64,000 bases of DNA from a bacterium (GTDB lineage Bacteria; Zhuqueibacterota; Zhuqueibacteria; Residuimicrobiales; Residuimicrobiaceae). Position numbers and translations under genes: made by a program. The stretch is taken from contig JAKQNR010000035.1 of assembly GCA_029565685.1 (NCBI GenBank), positions 310,001 through 374,000 of the forward strand, written 5' to 3'. The notes under the pieces were generated by a model. The model saw nothing but the letters and a program-made list of their open reading frames with translations, had not been told where the DNA came from and did not search any database. Below, in pieces: positions 43,200 to 51,271 of the stretch. Each line of letters starts with the position of its first letter. The first letter of the stretch is position 1.

Positions 43200-44126
43200 A
43201 TGAACATCTCAAAGAACGCATTCCTCTCACTGGTCATTCTCTTGCGCCTGCCGACAATGGGACCGGCTTTGGCGGATTCCACGCGATCCGGCGTCCTCAC
43301 CATCGCCGGCGGCCAGTTCCCGGTCTCGACGGATGTGTCGGCGAACGCGAATTGGATTCTCAAGCAGATGCGCCAAGCCAAACAAAAAGGGGCTGACATC
43401 ATCCACTTTCCCGAATGCGCGCTGTCCGGCTACGCAGGCGTGGATTACACCACATTGGCGCACTTTGATTGGTCAAGCCTGCACGCACAGACGCAAAGAA
43501 TCCTGGCCGCAGCCGATTCACTGGATCTTTGGGTTCTGCTGGGCAGCATGCACCGGTTGAGCGGCAAGAACAAACCGCACAACTGCGTCTATGTGATCGA
43601 CCCGGAGGGCCGCATACTCGACCGCTATGATAAACGCTTTTGCACCGACGGCGACCTGGATTTTTTCACCCCAGGAGATCATCTGGTCACTTTTTCACTG
43701 AACGGCGTTTCCTGCGGCGTTCTCATCTGTTTCGATGTGCGGTTCCCAGAATTATATCGGGCCTATGTCCGGGAGAAGGTCGATATTGTTTTCCACTCGT
43801 TCTATAACGCCCGGCAGAAAAAAGGCAGCATTCATCCGATGATCATGCCGGTCACCTGCCAGGCTCATGCCGGCATCAATCACGTCTTTATTTCAATGAC
43901 CAACTCTTCCGCTAAACACAGCTGGCCCTGCCATTTCATCACTCCGGACGGCCGTATCGAAAAAAAGCTGAAAACCGACAAGCCAGGCGTGCTCATTTCA
44001 ACGGTCGATTTAGGAAAAAGCTATTATGACGCCAGCGCCGATTTTCGCATGGATGCCATCAACGGCAAATGGAACAGCGGCGAGACGGTGGAGGACGAGC
44101 GGTCTAAAAACCGGACAACGCTTTAG
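43200..44126 (+). CDS. carbon-nitrogen hydrolase (nitrilase/amidase family) with signal peptide
   Basis: A 308-residue member of the nitrilase superfamily with the full Glu-Lys-Cys triad: Glu72 in HFPECALSGY, Lys145 in RYDKRFC and Cys177 in VLICFDVRFPELY. It should hydrolyse an amide or carbamoyl group. Unlike most of the family it begins with a hydrophobic segment (FLSLVILLRLPTMGPALA) that looks like an export signal, so it may work in the periplasm. ATG 43200 follows AGGAAGGTATGGT. It ends 10 bases from the convergent GH95 gene, with no hairpin between. Confidence 0.88.
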   Translation: MNISKNAFLSLVILLRLPTMGPALADSTRSGVLTIAGGQFPVSTDVSANANWILKQMRQAKQKGADIIHFPECALSGYAGVDYTTLAHFDWSSLHAQTQRILAAADSLDLWVLLGSMHRLSGKNKPHNCVYVIDPEGRILDRYDKRFCTDGDLDFFTPGDHLVTFSLNGVSCGVLICFDVRFPELYRAYVREKVDIVFHSFYNARQKKGSIHPMIMPVTCQAHAGINHVFISMTNSSAKHSWPCHFITPDGRIEKKLKTDKPGVLISTVDLGKSYYDASADFRMDAINGKWNSGETVEDERSKNRTTL

Positions 44127-44136
44127 CAGATTATTT

Positions 44137-46485
44137 TTATTTTCTCTGACCTAAAATCTCCTCTCCGGCCTTTCCACTGATCATCACGGTTTCCCCTTCC
44201 CAGGTCTTTGCTTGACCGGACGCATCCTGGAAGGTCATGGCCGGCATGGAAGCAGGTTTGCGCAGCAACACCGCACCCCCACGGTCGAAGCGTATCTTGA
44301 AACCGGACAGCGCCTGCTGCTGCCAGCGCAGGTCGACGGTGTATCCACCCCGGCCGCGCAGGCCTCGAACCGAGCCCGTCGGCCAGGCGCTCGGTAAAGC
44401 GGGCAGCAAGCTCAACTCGTTCTCATGGCTTTGCAAAAGCATCTCGGCGATCGCCGCCGTGCCGCCGAAATTGCCGTCGATCTGAAACGGCGGATGCAGA
44501 TCGAACAGATTGCCGGCGGTGGATTTTTGCAGCAGCAGCTGCAGATGCGCATGCGCCTCCTCTCCATCCAGCAGTCGCGCATAAAAATTGGCGATCCAGG
44601 CGCGGCTCCAACCCGTGTGGCCGCCGCCGTGACGCAGCCGTCGCTCAAGGGTGGTTCTCGCCGCCTGCGCCAGTTCAGGAGTGGTTCGCGGCGATATCTG
44701 CCGACCGGGATGCAACGCAAACAGATGGGACATGTGACGGTGACCTGGTTCTGCCTCTTCATAATCCTCCATCCATTCCTGCAGCTGCCCGTGCCGGCCG
44801 ATCCTGAGCGGCGGCAGCCGCTGGAGCGCCTGCTCCAATTCTCCGCAAAAATCTGAATCGATCTGCAGAATGTGCGCGGCGTTGATGCAGTGGCTGAAAA
44901 GATCATGGATGATTTCGAAATCCATTGTCGCGCCCACGCAAAACATCGCCTTCTGGCCATCGGGTGTTATGAACGTGTTCTCCGGCGAATGGGACGGATT
45001 GGTGACCAAAAAGCCTTTTTGATCCGGCGTCAGATAATCCAGAATAAATTCAGCAGCCCCTTTCATCAACGGATAGCCGCGCGTTCGTAAAAAGACGGAA
45101 TCGCCGGTGAACGCATAGTGCTCCCATACGTGTTGGCACAACCAGGCCGCGCCCATGGGCCAGATGCCCCAGACGCCGTCCGCCGGTGTGGTAAAGCCCC
45201 AGATATCGGACAGATGATGCACCACCCATCCGTCGCAGCCATAGTGCATTCGCGCGGTCATGCTGCCGGATTCCACCAGCGACTCGATATAATCGATCAG
45301 AGGCAGAGCGCATTCCGAGAGATGGGTTGGTTCGGCCGGCCAATAGTTCATCTGCAGGTTGATGTTGGTATGATAGTCCGAATTCCACGGCGGCGTCATC
45401 GATTCATTCCATTTGCCCTGCAGGTTGGCTGGCAGACACCCTGGCCGGGAGCCGGCGATGAGCAGGTAACGGCCGTACTGGAAATAGAGCGCCATCAGCG
45501 CCGGATCCTGACCGCCCTCCTGAACCCGTCGCAAGCGCTGATCTGTGGGCAGATCCGGTTTTGGTTCCGCGCCAAGATCTAAATGCATGCGCCGGAACCA
45601 GCTCTGATGTTCTTTCACATGGTCGGCCAGAATATTTGGATAAGGCTTGTTGGCGGATTCGATAAAAGCCTGGCAGACATCGCGCGGATTTTTTCCACGG
45701 TATTCAGTTGCGGCGGTGAGATACAGCGTCGCCGCATTGGCGTTCTTGATCGTCAGGCGATTGCCGGAAATATATCGTTCACCCCCTTCATTGGCAGCGG
45801 CCAACAACGCTTCATAGGCCATGCCCTTGCCCTCATCCAGCCGGCCGCGCAGAATCAGCATGTTGTCTCCGGCACTGCCCCAATGCGCATCCTGTGAACG
45901 GAACAGGCGAACAGTGAAATTGATTTTTTTCTTTTTATTCGCCGTCAACCGCAACACCAACAGTTGATCGGGCGCAGAAATAAAAGCAGTGCGGGTATAG
46001 CGGACGCCGCCTTTGGTAAATCGCACGGTGTGCACCGCCGTATCCAGATCCAGCAACCGCTGATAGTCCGTAACCGTGCTGTCGCCGGGAAACTCGAGGA
46101 TCAGATCGCCCAACGTCTGGTAGGGCTTGATGCGCTCCGGAATGCCCATCAGATAGGCGTCCGCCAGATCCGTGGCTTGCAAAAAGCGGCCGGCAAACAG
46201 CAGCCGCCTCACCTGCGACAGATACACTTGCGCTTGCGGATTGATGGTGTTGTTCGGCTTGCCGGACCACAAGCTCTCCTCATTCAATTGAATGCGTTCT
46301 GTTCCCACGCGGCCGAAAACCATAGCTGCCAGCCGGCCGTTGCCCAACGGCAACGCCTCGATCCATTCCCGTGCCGGCTGCTCATACCACAAACGGCAGG
46401 GCGCCACCTCCTCCACCTTTTCACTGCAGTGCAGAAAAAATAACGCCGCCAAAAGCGGCAGAGGCCGCAGGATTCTTTTTACCAT
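44137..46485 (-). CDS. GH95-family alpha-L-fucosidase
   Basis: A 782-residue exported glycosidase. After the signal (LPLLAALFFLHCSE, possibly a lipoprotein) comes the GH95 N-terminal beta domain (WIEALPLGNGRLAAMVFG, RIQLNEESLWSG) and then the helical catalytic barrel. Catalytic residues expected from the family are in place: Asn374 and Asn376 in HTNINLQMNYWP, Glu502 in SPENTF, and Asp670 in FQIDGNFGGTAAI. Enzymes of this type release alpha-1,2-linked L-fucose by inversion; some act on galactose. ATG 46485 is preferred to TTG 46500. The gene faces the amidase gene and follows the esterase-like gene on the same strand. Confidence 0.93.
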   Translation of the reverse strand: MVKRILRPLPLLAALFFLHCSEKVEEVAPCRLWYEQPAREWIEALPLGNGRLAAMVFGRVGTERIQLNEESLWSGKPNNTINPQAQVYLSQVRRLLFAGRFLQATDLADAYLMGIPERIKPYQTLGDLILEFPGDSTVTDYQRLLDLDTAVHTVRFTKGGVRYTRTAFISAPDQLLVLRLTANKKKKINFTVRLFRSQDAHWGSAGDNMLILRGRLDEGKGMAYEALLAAANEGGERYISGNRLTIKNANAATLYLTAATEYRGKNPRDVCQAFIESANKPYPNILADHVKEHQSWFRRMHLDLGAEPKPDLPTDQRLRRVQEGGQDPALMALYFQYGRYLLIAGSRPGCLPANLQGKWNESMTPPWNSDYHTNINLQMNYWPAEPTHLSECALPLIDYIESLVESGSMTARMHYGCDGWVVHHLSDIWGFTTPADGVWGIWPMGAAWLCQHVWEHYAFTGDSVFLRTRGYPLMKGAAEFILDYLTPDQKGFLVTNPSHSPENTFITPDGQKAMFCVGATMDFEIIHDLFSHCINAAHILQIDSDFCGELEQALQRLPPLRIGRHGQLQEWMEDYEEAEPGHRHMSHLFALHPGRQISPRTTPELAQAARTTLERRLRHGGGHTGWSRAWIANFYARLLDGEEAHAHLQLLLQKSTAGNLFDLHPPFQIDGNFGGTAAIAEMLLQSHENELSLLPALPSAWPTGSVRGLRGRGGYTVDLRWQQQALSGFKIRFDRGGAVLLRKPASMPAMTFQDASGQAKTWEGETVMISGKAGEEILGQRK

Positions 46486-46538
46486 GGGCTCAATCCTCAA
46501 TTAGTTTCTCCAGCCGTTTAATCGTCTGCCCGGGATTC

Positions 46539-48701
46539 TTACCACAGGCCGGCCAGAATTTCGCCTGGCGTTGATTCCGCACTGACTTGAATCAACAACC
46601 GGTCGCTTGCGCCCCTGGCGTTATAAGCCTGTCTGGCATAGCTCCATGCTTGTTCACATTGCTCACGCGTCAGCGCCTGACCGTTGGCGTTACAGCCGTT
46701 GAACCACGCAAGCGGGCGCGGCGCCATAAGAGCGGCCAGGTCCTGCAGATCGTACTCGCCCAGACATCCTGCCACCGAGTTACTGATGTACTCCGGCTTG
46801 TAAAAGAGGCGGCCGGCCAGATCCTCATAGCTGACAAACGATCCGATCAGCGCCGACCGTTCAATGGCTGAATCAAAGACTGCGGCGTGGAGCAACACCG
46901 GCGCCGATTCCGCAAAAGCGACAGCGGAAACGCTGCGGCCCTGCGGATCCAGGGGCTTTTTCAGCTGCCGAACGAGCGCGTTCAGCTCCTGAGCGCGTAG
47001 GGCAACCAGGCTTCGAGCCACCTGAATGCTCAGGAACCACATGTTATAAGCGCCCTTGCCCTGCAGGAAATCATAGGAATCGCCCTTGAGCGCACCGCCG
47101 CCTAGTTCGCCGATTTCCGACAGGTCCGGCCAGATCACCGCATAACCGTTGCGCGCGAACGGCTGCCAGTTTTTTTCCTCCTCCCACAGCGCGGCCTTGC
47201 CCTGTGGATGCAAAAACACGACGCTTCGGTCAGGGACCGGCCCTTGATCGGCATAGACTTTGATGAACGGCAGCGCTGTGTGCTCAAGCGGCAGCAAATA
47301 GTTCTCCCACACCCATCCCTCTTTTCTCTGCCGACCGGCAAACAGAAGGGTTCCGCTGTCCGCGGCCGGTCGATAACCGGACAGCGTTTTCGCCCTTTCC
47401 AGCACCCGGTTCAAATGACCGTCGCCGGCGCGGGATTTGACCAGCTGTTCAATTTTAAGCTGAACCCGGCGTTTATTCAGAGAGTGATGCGTTTCCGTTT
47501 TCTCCAGGCCCGCCACCTGCCCGGTCGTCGTCACCTGAAGCGTCTTGAGGTCAGGCAGCGTGACCTCCAGTTCAGCGGCTGAACCCGGTTGATCTAGTTG
47601 TTTCTGAAAAAATGCGTACATGGCCTCACGGTTTTTTTTCGTCGAAGCATGAACGCTGTCGTCCTCGGTCATCTGCAGCAGGGCGCCGGCATCCAGCATT
47701 CGATAGATCCGCGAAACCTCTGCAAAAGTCTCACGCGCTCCCTGCACGCTGAAATAATCCCGGGTGGTGGCGATTATCAGCGCCGGTCTCGGCGCCCGCG
47801 CCAGCAGCAGGTCAGCCATGTCAATGCCCTGGCTGATGCCATGATAGAAATGTTGCTCTGCATCCTGGGGCCCGACGCTTTGCAGCAAACGACGAAAGCT
47901 GGTGATATAACATTCCGGAGCTGCGGCGCGAATGCGCTCGTCGAACGCCGCGATATAAGCGGACTGGGTGCCGCCGCCGGACCGGCCGGTGATGCCGATG
48001 CGTTTCGCATCCACTTCCGGACGGCTGACCAGGTAATCGACGGCGCGGATGCCATCCCAGATCCAATAAACAGCCGGCGAATAACCGGCGAGAAAACACT
48101 GTGCGCCGGCATACGAATGCTCGCGCGTGGGCCCGCCTACCGCGGATTTGCCCGTCTGCGGATCGTAATACTGCAACCGCTCCCCCTGGCCGGCGGGATC
48201 GAACGCCAGCACGACAAAGCCCTTTTTCACCAGATTCAGAATAGGCAGCAGATAGACAGGCAGACGAAAGCCCTCGTTGGAGTGACCGCTGCAATAGACC
48301 ACCGCCGGATGCTTGCCTTTCTTTTCCGGAAGAAATAGACAGGCGGTCACGTAAAAATCAGGTTGCGATTGAAAGAGGATCTTTTCGATAGAGTAGCCAT
48401 CCTGTTGCAAACGACCGGCGACCTTTGGCTTCAACGGGGTCTTGGCCGGCAGGGATCCAACGGCGCGATTCAATTTAGCGCGAATCTCGTCGCGAAAAGC
48501 TTGCCAGCTCGCGCCATCATGAATGTTGCGGACCCGTTCTTGACGAACGTCCAGATGATGAAAGGCCTCGAGGCACAGCGCATGATAGAGGGCGTTGTCG
48601 GCATCTGTATAAGCCAGCCAATTTCGTAAAATCAAATCTTCGCCCGAACTGCTGAATGCCGAAGCTGCGAAAAGAAGCATGAGAGCATATAGGCGTCGCA
48701 T
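46539..48701 (-). CDS. secreted tandem alpha/beta-hydrolase (acetyl-xylan-esterase-like)
   Basis: A 720-residue exported protein (signal peptide, about 1-19) with two alpha/beta-hydrolase regions. The first (about 90-380) is complete: HPAVVYCSGHSNEGFRLP, GFVVLAFDPAGQGERL, the nucleophile elbow GRSGGGTQSA, and a downstream His in DDSVHAS. It resembles acetyl-xylan esterase/AXE1-type carbohydrate esterases. The second (about 470-715) repeats the fold order (RSVVFLHPQGKAALWEEE, VIWPDLSEIGE) but its elbow position reads FAESAP, so it is probably inactive or altered. ATG 48701 follows AGGAGGGGCACT. Likely removes acyl groups from glycans so the neighbouring glycosidases can act. Confidence 0.82.
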   Translation of the reverse strand: MRRLYALMLLFAASAFSSSGEDLILRNWLAYTDADNALYHALCLEAFHHLDVRQERVRNIHDGASWQAFRDEIRAKLNRAVGSLPAKTPLKPKVAGRLQQDGYSIEKILFQSQPDFYVTACLFLPEKKGKHPAVVYCSGHSNEGFRLPVYLLPILNLVKKGFVVLAFDPAGQGERLQYYDPQTGKSAVGGPTREHSYAGAQCFLAGYSPAVYWIWDGIRAVDYLVSRPEVDAKRIGITGRSGGGTQSAYIAAFDERIRAAAPECYITSFRRLLQSVGPQDAEQHFYHGISQGIDMADLLLARAPRPALIIATTRDYFSVQGARETFAEVSRIYRMLDAGALLQMTEDDSVHASTKKNREAMYAFFQKQLDQPGSAAELEVTLPDLKTLQVTTTGQVAGLEKTETHHSLNKRRVQLKIEQLVKSRAGDGHLNRVLERAKTLSGYRPAADSGTLLFAGRQRKEGWVWENYLLPLEHTALPFIKVYADQGPVPDRSVVFLHPQGKAALWEEEKNWQPFARNGYAVIWPDLSEIGELGGGALKGDSYDFLQGKGAYNMWFLSIQVARSLVALRAQELNALVRQLKKPLDPQGRSVSAVAFAESAPVLLHAAVFDSAIERSALIGSFVSYEDLAGRLFYKPEYISNSVAGCLGEYDLQDLAALMAPRPLAWFNGCNANGQALTREQCEQAWSYARQAYNARGASDRLLIQVSAESTPGEILAGLW

Positions 48702-48836
48702 AGTGCCCCTCCTGATAAATACAACTGACAAAAAAAGCAGCCGGCGTCGAACAGCTCTGAACCAGCCTTATGCGCACCTTCCATCAGGCTGTTCAAGCGA
48801 CTTTAATTTTATACAGTTAGCGGCGGCTTCTGACAG

Positions 48837-49448
48837 TTACTTGTGCGCCACCAACAGGAACAGAGGGAACGTGCGCATTCCCACTAGAGTGTTTTTAGTC
48901 AGCGGAGCAAGATCGTGATAAATGGCGTTCACAAAGCCGGCCTGATGAACCCGGTCTTTCAAGACCGCTCGATCAAATCCTTTATGGCCGGTAAAATCCT
49001 CGCCATGAAACCAGCCGTCTTCAGCATCCAGATCGACAACCGCCAGGTAGCCGCCGTCGGCTAACAGATCATAAAAACGTTTGAGCAGCCCTAACGTATC
49101 AGCCACATGATGAAGCGTCATGGAGGTGAAAATCAGTTGGAACAACTGCGATGGCGCCGGATCGGTCGCCAGATCCAGCTTCAAACAGGTCATATTGGTC
49201 ACCCCGGCTCGGTCGATTTTTTCCTGCAGCACGGCGAGCATGCCGGAAGAGCTGTCCGCCATCACCAGATGGCCGAGAAAAGGCTGCAGCAAAAAGCCGA
49301 CCAGGCCGGTTCCGCAGCCGTATTCCATGGCGGTCCATGTTGAATCCAGGGGCACATGGTTTCGAATGGAACGTGCGGCGTCCTGCGCCCTGATCAATCG
49401 TTCCGGATTTTCGTCCCATTGAGCGGCTCGTTCATCGAAAGAGTTCAT
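48837..49448 (-). CDS. class I SAM-dependent methyltransferase
   Basis: A 203-residue cytoplasmic enzyme with the standard Rossmann motifs: AMEYGCGTGLVGF (motif I), VMADSSSGMLAVL (acidic residue after strand 2), LKLDLATDP, LIFTSMTLHHVAD and LLADGGYLAVVDLD. The substrate is unknown; the small size and HHVAD motif are like UbiE/BioC-type small-molecule methyltransferases. ATG follows AAGGAATAAAGG. It is upstream of the esterase gene on the same strand but separated by 135 bases and functionally unrelated as far as can be seen. Confidence 0.9.
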   Translation of the reverse strand: MNSFDERAAQWDENPERLIRAQDAARSIRNHVPLDSTWTAMEYGCGTGLVGFLLQPFLGHLVMADSSSGMLAVLQEKIDRAGVTNMTCLKLDLATDPAPSQLFQLIFTSMTLHHVADTLGLLKRFYDLLADGGYLAVVDLDAEDGWFHGEDFTGHKGFDRAVLKDRVHQAGFVNAIYHDLAPLTKNTLVGMRTFPLFLLVAHK

Positions 49449-49742
49449 CCTTTATTCCTTTTCTTGTTCAGATAGTCCGGCGCCGCAGAGGTACGCCTGT
49501 CACACTGGTGTTGGTCGGGCAATCCAGGGACTCTATTTTACCGATTTGATTTGATAAATGCAAGCCCATCATTCTTGTCCTGCGCGGCCCTGAGCGCCCC
49601 TTTTGCCGCCGCCACAGCTCCTTAAATCGTCCTGGCTGCACCTGCAACAGGCGGAAAGTTACGGTCATTTTTCACCGCTTGCTTATGGCGCTGAAAATGG
49701 CTATTTTATTCCGTCAGCAAACCTAAATGGAAAGATTTGCTC

Positions 49743-50417
49743 ATGATCCGTCGTCTCACCTGGCCCAATCGCATCACCCTGTTGCGCGTCGGGCTCTTGT
49801 TCGTACTGGTGTTTTTAATCTACAACCAGTTCATCTGGGCCCGGCTGTTCGCCGCCCTGCTCGCTATCATCGTTATCATCATGGACTGGCTTGACGGTTT
49901 TCTGGCGCGCAAGCTGCAAGAGTCAACAGCCCTGGGCAGCGTGCTCGACATCGCCGGAGATCGCGTGGTGGAAAACGTGTTGTGGATCTGCCTTGCGGAT
50001 CTGCGTCTGATCGGCATATGGATCCCCATTGTGGTCATCTCCCGCGGCATTTTCACCGACAGCATCCGCAATTACGTCATCAAGTTCGGCTATTCCGGCT
50101 TTAGCGAAAAAACCATGATGCGCAGCGCCATGGGGCGATTTCTCACCGGATCCCCGATCATGCGCACAGGTTATGCGGTCCTCAAAGCTTTCACCTTCGG
50201 CTCTTTATTGCTCTTCTCCGGGCTGGCCAAGGTACACCGCTATTGGAACTGGATTCCGTTCACCTGGATCCAATTCGGACTGAAAACAGGCGCCCTACTC
50301 GCCATTGTAACCGCGGCTGTCTGTCTTCTGCGCGGCATTCCGGTGATTATCGAAGGCGTACGCCTGATCCAGGAAAAGGAGGCCCCGCCTGCGGCCGATC
50401 ATCCTGCTGGACATTGA
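49743..50417 (+). CDS. CDP-alcohol phosphatidyltransferase
   Basis: A 224-residue inner-membrane enzyme with the complete family signature DxxDGxxAR(x8)GxxxDxxxD, seen as MDWLDGFLARKL…GSVLDIAGDR. Several hydrophobic helices surround it. It joins a CDP-activated diacylglycerol to an alcohol, for example glycerol-3-phosphate in phosphatidylglycerophosphate synthase. The ATG at 49743 lies 8 bases after GGAAAG; a TTG at 49737 is in frame but less likely. A HAD phosphatase gene starts inside its 3' end, which favours a phosphatidylglycerophosphate synthase/phosphatase pair. Confidence 0.92.
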   Translation: MIRRLTWPNRITLLRVGLLFVLVFLIYNQFIWARLFAALLAIIVIIMDWLDGFLARKLQESTALGSVLDIAGDRVVENVLWICLADLRLIGIWIPIVVISRGIFTDSIRNYVIKFGYSGFSEKTMMRSAMGRFLTGSPIMRTGYAVLKAFTFGSLLLFSGLAKVHRYWNWIPFTWIQFGLKTGALLAIVTAAVCLLRGIPVIIEGVRLIQEKEAPPAADHPAGH

Positions 50418-51069
50418 CGGCACGCTGCTTCCCCGCAGCCTTGAACAATGGTTTCTCTGGCATCTGCTGAAAACCGGCCGGCTGAACGTCATCGGCTTGA
50501 TGAAAAATCTCATTCTGCTTTTGCGTTGGCCGCTGCAGGCGAAAAACTGCAAGCTGTTCTACCTGCGGGGACAGGCCGTGGACCAGGTTCAAAACTGGAT
50601 CGAGGAAGCATGGAGTTCTGAAATCAAGCGCCGGATCTACGTCGGCTGGGGCCCGGCCATCGAATGGCTAAAATCCCGCGACGCTCAAATTGTGCTTTTA
50701 AGCGGCACGCCGAGACCGCTGGCCGAACCGCTCATGCGCCATTTTCAGATCAGTCATGCGCTCTGCGCTGAACCGGAAATCGTCGACCAGCATTACACAG
50801 GACGGCTGCTGCGGCCGCATCCTAAAGGACGAGGGAAAGTCGATTATGCCGGTCAGTGGCTGCATAATCAGGGTGCGGCATGGCAGGAAACCATCGCCGT
50901 GGCCAATGATTGGCCGGATCGATTTTTATTAAACCGGACCAGGCCCATCGCGGTTCATCCGTCCAGGCGATTATTACGGCTGGCTCATAAGCGGCACTGG
51001 CAGGTAGTTAGAAATCCTGGGAAGAATGCAGAGTTGGTTCACGCGTTGCAGAGATTCTTCAATCCATAG
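50389..51069 (+). CDS. HAD-superfamily phosphatase (PgpC/SerB-like), probable CTG start
   Basis: A 226-residue HAD hydrolase. Motif I is LLDIDGTLL, motif II VLLSGTPRPLAE, motif III Lys in GRGKVDYA, and motif IV the Asp in VANDWPDRF. The 10 codons before motif I contain no ATG, GTG or TTG, and the frame closes at a TGA at 50365-50367. The only start with a good site is CTG 50389, 6 bases after AAAAGGAGG. The first TTG in frame (50497) would lose motif I and the catalytic Asp. The gene overlaps the CDP-alcohol phosphatidyltransferase gene by 29 bases. Best guess is phosphatidylglycerophosphate phosphatase, completing phosphatidylglycerol synthesis. Confidence 0.82.
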   Translation: MRPIILLDIDGTLLPRSLEQWFLWHLLKTGRLNVIGLMKNLILLLRWPLQAKNCKLFYLRGQAVDQVQNWIEEAWSSEIKRRIYVGWGPAIEWLKSRDAQIVLLSGTPRPLAEPLMRHFQISHALCAEPEIVDQHYTGRLLRPHPKGRGKVDYAGQWLHNQGAAWQETIAVANDWPDRFLLNRTRPIAVHPSRRLLRLAHKRHWQVVRNPGKNAELVHALQRFFNP

Positions 51070-51094
51070 CAATCAGTATTTTCTATTGCTTTTC
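51068..51094 (+). terminator. weak intrinsic terminator after the HAD gene
   Basis: AGCAAT (51068-51073, including the last two bases of the stop codon) pairs with ATTGCT (51085-51090) and is followed by TTTC. The stem is short, so the call is tentative. Confidence 0.35.
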
Positions 51095-51271
51095 GAGAAA
51101 AATCATTATATTTTCACGGCATCGTGTTGCGCAACATAAGTCTATCGCGGGCCCCACGCGCACTTGAAAAGCGCGATTCCTTCACATGATCCGAATCCTG
51201 TTGCGCCTCATCGCCAATCCGATGCCAACTATGCCTCCAACGGACTATCTGCTCTATCATGGGGAACCTGC

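Noticed and set aside
49468..49668. 66-codon minus-strand frame between the methyltransferase and the CDP-alcohol transferase genes
   Set aside because: Arg-rich product with no motif; gap is more likely plain intergenic sequence.
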